Positions 7,968 through 14,304 of a DNA stretch of 21,455 nt are shown here, in pieces; within the stretch, counting starts at the first letter, position 1; each line of letters begins with the position of its first letter. Source of the DNA: an uncultured Lachnospiraceae bacterium. GTDB taxonomy: Bacteria; Bacillota; Clostridia; Lachnospirales; Lachnospiraceae. The notes under the pieces are model-generated. The model saw only the letters and a list, made by a program, of their open reading frames with translations, was not told where the DNA came from and did not search any database. The stretch spans positions 1-21,455 of the forward strand of contig CAJUGG010000049.1 in the NCBI GenBank assembly GCA_910585995.1. Direction: 5' to 3'. Both the position numbers and the translations under genes were made by a program.

Positions 7968-8011
7968 TTCATGACAATAGGTTTGCTAAAGAAGCCAGAA
8001 ATCTATTGTTT
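7968..8011 (-). repeat. 44-nt intercistronic hairpin element, copy B
   Basis: Read on the - strand this copy matches copy A (44-87) at 35 of 44 positions. The left arm CAATAGATT is at 8008-8000, the loop at 7999-7984 keeps the GCTTC, and the right arm AACCTATTG at 7983-7975 differs from copy A by one base, giving an A-C mismatch in the - strand RNA. It contains the final AAA CAA TAG of the radical SAM gene and ends with TCATGAA immediately before the AAGGAG of the DUF4364 gene. Confidence 0.7.
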
Positions 8012-8941
8012 ATCATGTATCAGACAGGATTTGCCCTGCCAGATCTCTTGCCGCTTACATTCCTGGTGGATGGTATTGAGCACTTGGCGTTTGGCCTGGC
8101 TCCAAAGCGGCGCAATCAAAAGATCCTTTGGCCCGTCGCCGGTGAGACGGTGAATGGTGATATCCGGTCTTAAGAGCGACAGGCAGGCAAGAATCATCTG
8201 TACATATTCTTCCATGGAAAACACAAAAAAAGGCGATTGTCTGTAGTATTCCGCCAAGTCTGTCCCTTTTAAAATATGCAGCAATTGAAGTTTTATGCCT
8301 TGAATATCCTGCGTATTGAGATATTGTATCGTGCGCAGCATCCGCTCTTGATCTTCTCCTGGAAGTCCTAAGATCACATGGACGATCACTTCTATGCCTT
8401 TGGCTCTTAACCTTTTGACAGCATCTTCAAATACCGGCAGGGAATAGCCCCGGCGAATCAAAGAAGCCGTATCTTCGTGCATGGTCTGCAATCCCAGCTC
8501 TACCCAGACAGGTTTGATTTGATTTAATTCTGATAAAAGTTTCACAATCTCTGATTCCAGGCAGTCTGGCCTGGTGGCGACCGACAAAAGGACGACATCC
8601 GGGTCTTCGATGGCTTCTGTAAAGAGAGCGCGCAGATAGGAGACAGGGGCATAGGTGTTGGAAAAAGCCTGGAAATAGGCAATATACTTGTGTACGGGAC
8701 GTTTGGATAACAGAAGTTTTTTCCCTTTTTCGATCTGCTCCCGGACAGAGAGAGCAGGATCAGCAGCAAAATCTCCGGAACCGCCGCTGCTGCAGAAGAT
8801 ACAGCCGCCGTATCCTATTTTACCATCCCGGTTGGGACAAGTCATCCCGCCATGAAGAGAGAGGCGGTATACCTTTTCACCAAAACGCTTCTTTAATTCA
8901 TAATCCAGAGAGTGATAAGGTTTGTCATTCCATAATTTCAT
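8003..8941 (-). CDS. TIGR01212-family radical SAM protein (YhcC-like)
   Basis: The 312-residue enzyme has the family's [4Fe-4S] cysteine arrangement Cys35-x11-Cys47-x2-Cys50 (CPNRDG...GGCIFC) followed by SSGGSGDFA. It also has YFQAFSNTYAP, ELGLQTMHEDT and HVILGLPGE, all usual for the TIGR01212/YhcC group. These proteins generate a 5'-deoxyadenosyl radical; the substrate of this group is not settled, and relatedness to Elp3-type tRNA-modifying enzymes is only a suggestion. An in-frame TAG lies just four codons before the ATG, so the start is forced. No Shine-Dalgarno is present. A -10-like TAGATT ends 6 nt before the ATG, so the mRNA may be leaderless. It is divergent from rho and probably co-transcribed with the DUF4364 gene. 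Confidence 0.93.
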   Translation of the reverse strand: MKLWNDKPYHSLDYELKKRFGEKVYRLSLHGGMTCPNRDGKIGYGGCIFCSSGGSGDFAADPALSVREQIEKGKKLLLSKRPVHKYIAYFQAFSNTYAPVSYLRALFTEAIEDPDVVLLSVATRPDCLESEIVKLLSELNQIKPVWVELGLQTMHEDTASLIRRGYSLPVFEDAVKRLRAKGIEVIVHVILGLPGEDQERMLRTIQYLNTQDIQGIKLQLLHILKGTDLAEYYRQSPFFVFSMEEYVQMILACLSLLRPDITIHRLTGDGPKDLLIAPLWSQAKRQVLNTIHQECKRQEIWQGKSCLIHDKQ

Positions 8942-8976
8942 GGTAACAATCTATCACAGCATACTGTAAAAATCAA
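8942..8976 (-). promoter_or_regulatory. Possible extended -10 promoter of the radical SAM gene
   Basis: On the - strand TTGATT, a 17-nt spacer and TAGATT are seen, with TG one base before TAGATT (an extended -10). Transcription would begin at or within a base or two of the start codon. The match is moderate (4 of 6 in each box). Confidence 0.4.
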
Positions 8977-8996
8977 GAATTTCAGGAAATTTCCCC

Positions 8997-9025
8997 TTTT
9001 CATTTTGATACAAAAAGAGTATACT
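8997..9025 (+). promoter_or_regulatory. Sigma-A type promoter of rho
   Basis: TTTTCA (8997-9002), a 17-nt spacer and TATACT (9020-9025) fit a vegetative promoter, giving a leader of about 88 nt before the rho ATG at 9120. The -35 is imperfect (4 of 6) and the -10 is good (5 of 6). Confidence 0.55.
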
Positions 9026-9119
9026 GATAGTGATTCGTAAAAAGCATCTGTCAGGTCTGGCATAGGCTTCCCCAGTATTAAGTAACAGGAACGAAGAGAT
9101 AGGATAACAGGAGGAATGT

Positions 9120-10457
9120 ATGAACAATATGAGAGAAAAGTATGAATCTCTGTCACTGACCGTATTGCGGGATGTGGCTAAAAACCGCGGCATCAAAGGG
9201 ATTTCGAGCATGCGGAAGGAAGCTGTGATTGAGGCGATGATTGCAGAGGACGAAAAGGCCCAGGTGACAGAAGCGATAAAGTCCCAGGCGGCGGACAGCG
9301 GAAAGTCTGCGCAGGATATGGAGCAGTTAGACAGCGGGCAGACGGTACAGGGCATCTTAGAAGTGATGACCGACGGTTTTGGATTTATAAGAAGCGATCA
9401 TTATCTGCCAGGAGAAAACGATGTCTATGTATCTCCTTCCCAGATTCGCAGATTTGGTCTGAAAACGGGCGATATTGTAGTGGGAAACACCAAAGTCAAG
9501 ACAGAGAAGGAAAAATTCTGTGCCCTTCTCTATGTAAAATCGGTCAATGGGCTTCATCCGGAGGCCAATGCAAAGCGACCGAATTTTGAAGATCTTACCC
9601 CGATCTTCCCCAATGAGCGTATCCGCTTAGAGCGTGCAGGCGGGAGTATGGCCATGCGGATTATGGACGAGATTGCACCGATTGGTAAAGGCCAGCGCGG
9701 GATGATCGTCTCTCCGCCAAAAGCAGGAAAGACGACGCTGCTTAAGGATGTGGCAAAATCCATTACCAAAAACAATCCGGAGATGTATCTGATTATTTTA
9801 TTAATTGATGAACGTCCGGAGGAGGTTACAGACGTAAAAGAGGCCATTGAGGGCAAGAATGTGGAAGTGGTCTATTCTACCTTTGATGAGTTGGCAGAGC
9901 GTCACAAGAGGATCTCCGAGATGGTGATTGAGCGTGCGAAGCGCTTAGTGGAAAGCGGACGGGATGTGGCGATTCTTTTAGACAGCATCACGCGTCTGGC
10001 ACGTGCCTACAATCTGACGGTTCCGCCCAGCGGACGTACTTTATCAGGAGGTCTTGACCCGGCTGCTCTTCATATGCCGAAGCGTTTTTTTGGAGCAGCG
10101 CGCAATATGAGAGAGGGCGGGAGCCTGACGATTCTGGCAACAGCGCTTGTGGATACCGGCAGCAAGATGGATGATGTGGTCTATGAGGAATTTAAGAGTA
10201 CGGGCAATATGGAATTGGTGTTGGACCGTAAGGTAGCGGAGAAGAGAGTGTTTCCGGCGATTGATATTCCGAAGTCCAGTACGAGAAGAGAGGATCTGCT
10301 GTTGAATACAGAGGAGCAGCAGGCGATGGATAATATTCGGAAGGCGCTGAATGGGATGAAGGCGGATGATGCGGTGGAGACGATATTGAACCTGTTCGCA
10401 CGCACCAAAAATAATGAAGAGTTTGCGCAGAATGCGAAGAAGACTAGGTTTTTTTAG
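9120..10457 (+). CDS. rho: Transcription termination factor Rho
   Basis: The 445-residue hexameric RNA helicase ends transcription of untranslated RNA. A Rho_N SAP-like domain (1-45) is followed by a short Gln/Ala/Ser-rich linker without the long insert seen in some lineages. The cold-shock RNA-binding domain is at about 76-145 (GILEVMTDGFGFIRS). The ATPase core has Walker A PPKAGKTT (199-206), the ILLIDERPEE strand (226-235) and Walker B VAILLD (283-288). GGAGGA sits just before the ATG. The next gene, rpmE, follows after 488 nt, an order common in Clostridia. No standard terminator follows rho; the large palindrome 33 nt past its stop may set the 3' end. Confidence 0.98.
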   Translation: MNNMREKYESLSLTVLRDVAKNRGIKGISSMRKEAVIEAMIAEDEKAQVTEAIKSQAADSGKSAQDMEQLDSGQTVQGILEVMTDGFGFIRSDHYLPGENDVYVSPSQIRRFGLKTGDIVVGNTKVKTEKEKFCALLYVKSVNGLHPEANAKRPNFEDLTPIFPNERIRLERAGGSMAMRIMDEIAPIGKGQRGMIVSPPKAGKTTLLKDVAKSITKNNPEMYLIILLIDERPEEVTDVKEAIEGKNVEVVYSTFDELAERHKRISEMVIERAKRLVESGRDVAILLDSITRLARAYNLTVPPSGRTLSGGLDPAALHMPKRFFGAARNMREGGSLTILATALVDTGSKMDDVVYEEFKSTGNMELVLDRKVAEKRVFPAIDIPKSSTRREDLLLNTEEQQAMDNIRKALNGMKADDAVETILNLFARTKNNEEFAQNAKKTRFF

Positions 10458-10489
10458 TGGCGATAGAAATGAGAGACAGCGACAGTGAT

Positions 10490-10685
10490 GGGGCCGCCGC
10501 GAAACAGGTCGCTGGGCTTTGGACAAATGTCTGCATAGAGTGTATCGGACAGTCGGCAAAGTTTGTATGCTCCAGTCGGACACATGAACGTGTTCGACTG
10601 GCTCATACAAACTTCACCGACTGTCCGCTCCAATCTACACAGCACTATTTGTCCAAAACCCAACGCCCTGTTCCGCGGCGGCCCC
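10490..10685. repeat. Long imperfect palindromic repeat, copy 1 (between rho and rpmE)
   Basis: The arms 10490-10583 and 10590-10685 are inverted copies around the loop ATGAAC. Matching blocks are GGGGCCGCCGCG with its neighbours, TTTGGACAAAT, CGGACAGTCGG and AAGTTTGTATG. A 17-19 nt block in the middle of each arm (10532-10545 region on the left) does not pair. Weaker symmetry extends outward to about 10472 and 10736 (GAGA...GCGAC on both sides), with extra bases on the right. The segment 10521-10557 recurs exactly at 21419-21455, so this is a dispersed repeat family. No transposase is present. A MITE or REP-like element, or a structured RNA, are the main options. Confidence 0.85.
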
Positions 10686-10778
10686 TGGGGTTGGTGGGCC
10701 AGAACTACATTCTGCGACAGTCCCGTCGCCTTTCTCCACAATACATATGGCCAGTCAAATAACAACATGAAAAAACGC

Positions 10779-10807
10779 TTGCGTCTCCGCCTGCGGTGTG
10801 CTATAAT
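10779..10807 (+). promoter_or_regulatory. Promoter of rpmE
   Basis: TTGCGT (10779-10784), a 17-nt spacer and a perfect TATAAT (10802-10807) indicate a sigma-A promoter starting RNA near 10814. It lies downstream of the palindromic repeat, so rpmE has its own promoter independent of rho. Confidence 0.75.
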
Positions 10808-10813
10808 GGCGAA

Positions 10814-10945
10814 GATAACGTGAAGGGAACTGTAGGGACTTGCAGGGATAGTCTGGGGTATCTTGTCGTGGAAGTAGCGGAGCGGCATTGACCAGGAATT
10901 GGCTTGGCCAGAAGTTCACGAATATAATCAGAGAGGTGAAACGAA
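10814..10945 (+). promoter_or_regulatory. Long rpmE 5' leader, candidate L31 autoregulatory leader
   Basis: The leader is about 130 nt, long for a 67-residue protein. CGTGAA (10819-10824) can pair with TTCACG (10915-10920), closing a domain of about 90 nt that contains a TGGC-TTG-GCCA hairpin near 10900-10910. Ribosomal-protein leaders are known for L31 in several bacterial groups, including Firmicutes. Membership here is inferred from position and the closing stem and has not been matched to a model. Confidence 0.45.
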
Positions 10946-11149
10946 ATGAGAGAAGGAATCCATCCGGAATATTATCAGGCGACTGTGACCTGTAACTGCG
11001 GCAATACGTTTGTGACAGGTTCTACGAAAAAGGACATTCATGTGGAGATTTGCTCCAAATGCCATTCTTTTTATACTGGTCAGCAGAAAGTAGCGGCTGC
11101 CCGTGGACGTATTGATAAGTTCAATCGTAAGTATGGTATTAACAAATAA
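10946..11149 (+). CDS. rpmE: 50S ribosomal protein L31, zinc-binding type
   Basis: The 67-residue protein is the cysteine-containing (C+) form of L31, with Cys16, Cys18, Cys36 and Cys39 placed to bind one zinc ion. HPEYYQ, FVTGSTKKDIHVEICSKCHSFYTGQQ and GRIDKFNRKYG are family signatures. AGAGAGGTGAAACGAA precedes the ATG. Its own promoter, long leader and downstream terminator make it a largely separate transcription unit. Zn-binding L31 is in many bacteria replaced by a cysteine-free paralogue under zinc starvation; none is seen in this window. Confidence 0.98.
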   Translation: MREGIHPEYYQATVTCNCGNTFVTGSTKKDIHVEICSKCHSFYTGQQKVAAARGRIDKFNRKYGINK

Positions 11150-11163
11150 GTTTTTAAAAGAAG

Positions 11164-11201
11164 GGTTGGGGTTATGGGTCGAATAATCCCAACCTGTTTT
11201 T
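11164..11201 (+). terminator. Intrinsic terminator after rpmE
   Basis: GGTTGGGGTTAT (11164-11175) pairs with ATAATCCCAACC (11183-11194), twelve pairs with one G-U, around a 7-nt loop, followed by TGTTTTT. This is the most convincing intrinsic terminator in the window on the + strand. Confidence 0.88.
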
Positions 11202-11246
11202 AATCGTGCGCATTTGTCGCAAAAGAAGAAGGATGTGAAAGAGTAA

Positions 11247-12194
11247 TTGAGACCATCAGGAATAGGCGGGCAGGCTGTACTCGAAGGGATTATGATGAAA
11301 AATAAGAGTCAGTATTCTGTGGCTGTAAGAAAACCAGACGGGGAGATTGAAGTGCATACCAGTGTGCATGAGGGGATTGCCAAAGATCATGCTTGGGCGA
11401 AGCTTCCTTTGATCCGGGGGGTGGTGAATTTTATAGATTCGCTGGTGCTGGGAATGGAGACTTTGACGTATTCTGCCAGTTTTTATGAAGAGGAAGAAGA
11501 TCAGACACCTGGAAAACTGGAAACAGTCCTTTTAAAAGTCTTTGGTGAGAGGGCAGAAAAAGTAGTGATGGGTTGTACGGTGGCATTTTCTGTGGTGATG
11601 GCTGTAGCGATATTTATGATATTGCCTTATGTGATCTCTGGTTTTTTCCGGGATTATATTGTAAGCAATACCCTGTTGGCGATTGTGGAAGGCGGGATTC
11701 GTCTGGGGCTGTTTGTGCTCTATGTGGTGCTGATCTCTTCCATGAAGGATATCCGCAGGGTCTATATGTATCATGGTGCAGAACATAAGTGCATCAACTG
11801 CATCGAACGGGGCAGGGAGCTGAATGTGAAAAATGTCAGAAACAGCTCGCGCTATCATTCCAGATGCGGAACCAGTTTTTTATTTATCGTAATGATTATC
11901 AGTATTGTTTTCTTTATCTTTATCCGGGTAGAGGCCCCGGCACTTCGCGTACTGTATCGGATTCTTTTGATTCCTGTAATTGCAGGGGTGTCTTATGAGT
12001 TTATCCGTCTGGCCGGGAGAAGCGAGAATCCTCTGGTGGCTCTTCTGAGTTTGCCTGGAAAGGGGATGCAGAAGCTGACGACAAAAGAACCAGATGATGA
12101 TATGATCGAGGTTGCAATAAAAGCGGTGGAAGCGGTCTTTGACTGGCGAGAATTTCAAAACAACGAATGGAAGGGCCAGGAGGAGAGATCATGA
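11247..12194 (+). CDS. DUF1385 family membrane protein (TTG start)
   Basis: The 315-residue protein matches DUF1385 (PF07136), which in Clostridia usually sits next to prmC and prfA. The conserved N-terminal GIGGQAVLEGIMM is at residues 5-17. Hydrophobic segments lie near 108-132, 145-165, 208-227 and about 234-250. A cysteine- and histidine-rich block, HGAEHKCINC (176-185) with HSRCGTSF (204-211), could bind metal, but this is unproven. The start is TTG: an in-frame TAA lies directly before it, and the next ATG would remove the conserved GGQAVLEG. The ribosome site is weak. The stop overlaps the prmC ATG by 4 nt, implying coupling. Function is unknown. No clear promoter was found after the rpmE terminator. 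Confidence 0.9.
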   Translation: MRPSGIGGQAVLEGIMMKNKSQYSVAVRKPDGEIEVHTSVHEGIAKDHAWAKLPLIRGVVNFIDSLVLGMETLTYSASFYEEEEDQTPGKLETVLLKVFGERAEKVVMGCTVAFSVVMAVAIFMILPYVISGFFRDYIVSNTLLAIVEGGIRLGLFVLYVVLISSMKDIRRVYMYHGAEHKCINCIERGRELNVKNVRNSSRYHSRCGTSFLFIVMIISIVFFIFIRVEAPALRVLYRILLIPVIAGVSYEFIRLAGRSENPLVALLSLPGKGMQKLTTKEPDDDMIEVAIKAVEAVFDWREFQNNEWKGQEERS

Positions 12195-13018
12195 CCCTTT
12201 TTAAGCTTCTGACAGATGGCAGAGAGAAGCTAAGAGGTGCACAGATTGCAGAGTGGGAGTTGGATGCCTGGTATCTTCTGGAATATGTGACCGGCTGCAC
12301 GAGACATGAATATCTGCTGCATCCAGAGCAGGAAGTGACGGCTTTTAAGGAGCAGACCTATGAAGAACTGATACAAAAGAGAAGCTTCCATATTCCACTA
12401 CAGTATCTGACTGGCTGCCAGGAATTTATGGGGCTTTCTTTCTTTGTGGATGAACATGTGCTGATTCCAAGGCAGGATACGGAGATTCTGGTGGAGGAGG
12501 CGCTGCGCCAGGTCAGAGACGGGATCAAGATCCTGGATATGTGTACTGGGTCCGGCTGTATCTTGCTGAGTATCTTAAAAAACAGACCGAAGATCACTGC
12601 AATTGGTGTGGATCTTTCAAAAGAAGCGCTTGGCATAGCAGAAAAGAACAGAGAGCATCTGGGCATTGCCTGTGAGTTTTTACAGAGTGATCTTTTCTCA
12701 CAGGTGACAGGAACCTATGATATGATCCTGTCCAATCCGCCGTATATTCCCACAGAGGATCTGGATACTTTGATGGAAGAAGTACGCAGCCATGAGCCGC
12801 GGATGGCGCTTGACGGTCAGGAAGACGGCCTGTATTACTATCGGAAGATCATCGGGCAGAGTCCTGCGTATCTGAAGCCCGAAGGCATGTTGTTTCTAGA
12901 GATCGGATATGACCAGGCAGCGGCAGTCAGTGAGATGATGAGAGAGCATTTTTTGGATATCCACGTGGTAAAAGATCTGGCAGGACTCGACCGGGTGGTA
13001 TATGGTAGCTTGAAATGA
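12191..13018 (+). CDS. prmC: Release factor glutamine methyltransferase PrmC
   Basis: The 275-residue enzyme transfers a methyl group from SAM to the glutamine of the GGQ motif in release factors, which speeds peptide release. The N-terminal helical substrate domain covers about 1-75. IPRQDTE (92-98), the SAM loop ILDMCTGSGC (114-123) and the amide-binding NPPY (182-185) are all present. ATG 12191 is chosen over an in-frame ATG at 12167 because GGAGGAGAG lies just before it and the ATGA overlap with DUF1385 is typical of coupled genes. Its protein substrate, RF1, is encoded 25 nt downstream. Confidence 0.97.
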   Translation: MTLFKLLTDGREKLRGAQIAEWELDAWYLLEYVTGCTRHEYLLHPEQEVTAFKEQTYEELIQKRSFHIPLQYLTGCQEFMGLSFFVDEHVLIPRQDTEILVEEALRQVRDGIKILDMCTGSGCILLSILKNRPKITAIGVDLSKEALGIAEKNREHLGIACEFLQSDLFSQVTGTYDMILSNPPYIPTEDLDTLMEEVRSHEPRMALDGQEDGLYYYRKIIGQSPAYLKPEGMLFLEIGYDQAAAVSEMMREHFLDIHVVKDLAGLDRVVYGSLK

Positions 13019-13043
13019 CAGATATAAGAACGATGGAGGAACT

Positions 13044-14120
13044 ATGTTTGACAGACTAGAAGATCTGGTAAGAAGGTATGAAGAGATTACCAATGAACTG
13101 GCGGAGCCTTCTGTAGTCAATGACCAGAAGAGGTTTCGCAACCTGATGAAAGAGCAGTCAGATCTACAGCCTTTGGTGGATGCCTATCTGGAGTACAAAA
13201 AGTGCCAGGAGACCGCAGAGGACAGTGTGGCGATGCTGGAGGAAGAGTCTGATGAAGAGATGCGGGAGATGCTGAAAGAGGAGCTGTCAGAAGCGAAAAG
13301 GCGTACCGCAGAGTTAGAGCAGCAGATGAAGATCCTGCTGCTGCCCAAAGACCCCAATGACGACAAGAACGTGATCGTGGAGATCCGCGCAGGGGCCGGC
13401 GGAGACGAAGCAGCACTTTTTGCGGCTGAGATCTACCGGATGTATGCGCATTATGCGGAGTCACGCCGCTGGAAAGTGGAAGTGATGGAGGCAGACGAGA
13501 TCGGGATTGGCGGTATGAAGAGTGTGACCTTTATGGTGACTGGTCAGGGAGCATATTCTGTGATGAAATATGAATCTGGGGTACACCGGGTACAGCGTGT
13601 GCCGGAGACAGAGTCCGGTGGCAGGATTCATACATCGACGATCACGGTTGCAGTGATGCCGGAAGCCGAGGAAGTGGATGTGCAGATCGATGAGAAAGAC
13701 ATCCGCATTGATGTGATGCGGGCCTCCGGAAATGGCGGACAGTGTGTCAACACCACAGACTCTGCGGTACGTCTGACCCATTATCCCACCGGTATCGTCG
13801 TCTACAGCCAGACAGAGAAATCCCAGTTACAGAACAAGGCGAAAGCATTTGCGCTGTTACGTGCCAAGTTATACGATATTGAGTGTCAGAAGGCCCATGA
13901 TGCAGAGGCAGAGGCCCGCAGAAGCCAGATTGGCACCGGAGACCGCTCGGAGAAGATCAGAACCTACAACTTCCCCCAGGGCCGCGTGACAGACCACAGA
14001 ATCAATCTGACGCTCTACAAGTTAGACAAAGTGATGAACGGCGACATCCAGGAGATCCTAGACGCCTGCATTGCCGCCGACCAGGCCGCAAGACTGAGCA
14101 AATTGAATGAAAACGAGTAA
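13044..14120 (+). CDS. prfA: Peptide chain release factor 1
   Basis: The 358-residue protein reads UAA and UAG stop codons and triggers hydrolysis of the finished peptide. The PxT codon-recognition tripeptide is Pro187-Glu188-Thr189 in RVPETESGGR, which separates it from RF2 (SPF). The catalytic GGQ is at 231-233, so Gln233 is the predicted target of the adjacent PrmC. GGAGG precedes the ATG. No strong terminator follows at once; the next promoter starts 4 nt after the stop. Confidence 0.98.
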   Translation: MFDRLEDLVRRYEEITNELAEPSVVNDQKRFRNLMKEQSDLQPLVDAYLEYKKCQETAEDSVAMLEEESDEEMREMLKEELSEAKRRTAELEQQMKILLLPKDPNDDKNVIVEIRAGAGGDEAALFAAEIYRMYAHYAESRRWKVEVMEADEIGIGGMKSVTFMVTGQGAYSVMKYESGVHRVQRVPETESGGRIHTSTITVAVMPEAEEVDVQIDEKDIRIDVMRASGNGGQCVNTTDSAVRLTHYPTGIVVYSQTEKSQLQNKAKAFALLRAKLYDIECQKAHDAEAEARRSQIGTGDRSEKIRTYNFPQGRVTDHRINLTLYKLDKVMNGDIQEILDACIAADQAARLSKLNENE

Positions 14121-14124
14121 CAGG

Positions 14125-14153
14125 TTGAAATTGCCATTCATTTTACGTATAAT
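14125..14153 (+). promoter_or_regulatory. Strong sigma-A promoter of the glmM operon
   Basis: TTGAAA (14125-14130), a 17-nt spacer and TATAAT (14148-14153) give an almost perfect match. RNA would start near 14160, leaving a leader of about 145 nt before the glmM ATG at 14305. Confidence 0.85.
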
Positions 14154-14190
14154 ATAGTATCGAAATCTGAAAAGTAATAGATAAGTAACA

Positions 14191-14279
14191 GCATCTGTCA
14201 CAAAAATGCCCGGAAGGATGTTTGAACGCAGAGCGGTCAAACATTCTTCCAGATAAAGGGGCATTTTGGGGACGGATGC
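14191..14279 (+). promoter_or_regulatory. Large nested hairpin in the glmM leader
   Basis: Three stems nest. GCATCTGTC (14191-14199) pairs with GACGGATGC (14271-14279). AAAATGCCC (14203-14211) pairs with GGGCATTTT (14259-14267). GGAAGGATGTTTGA (14212-14225) pairs with TCAAACATTCTTCC (14237-14250) around an 11-nt loop. A 3x3 internal loop separates the outer stems and an 8-nt bulge AGATAAAG sits on the right. It lies between the promoter and the ribosome site (TAGGAGTG, 14291-14298). It could be a regulatory RNA, a read-through terminator using TTTT at 14264-14267, or a small palindromic insertion. It does not resemble a glmS ribozyme as far as I can judge. Confidence 0.7.
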
Positions 14280-14304
14280 GGAACTTCAATTAGGAGTGAT
14301 AAGT

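Larger units (their letters stand above)
10458..10945. other. 488-nt gene-free region between rho and rpmE
   Basis: This stretch holds, in order, the palindromic repeat (10490-10685, perhaps 10472-10736), a small hairpin GCGAC/GTCGC near 10713-10729, the rpmE promoter (10779-10807) and the rpmE leader (about 10814-10945). Open frames of 60-190 codons cross it on both strands, but they read through the inverted repeat, have no family features and are judged artefacts. Confidence 0.8.

Noticed and set aside
10457..10823. Open frames of 86-188 codons across the rho-rpmE gap on both strands
   Set aside because: They read through the inverted repeat, run on both strands, and have no family features; the forward frames would also overlap the rpmE promoter. 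The repeat explains them.
11202..11246. Promoter for DUF1385-prmC-prfA after the rpmE terminator
   Set aside because: TTGTCG is present, but no -10 box at a valid distance was found.
12167..12190. Longer PrmC from ATG 12167
   Set aside because: The strong ribosome site and the ATGA overlap point to ATG 12191.
14266..14304. GlmM start at TTG 14266
   Set aside because: It lies in the leader hairpin; ATG 14305 has a proper ribosome site and fits the family N-terminus MGKYFGTDGFRG.
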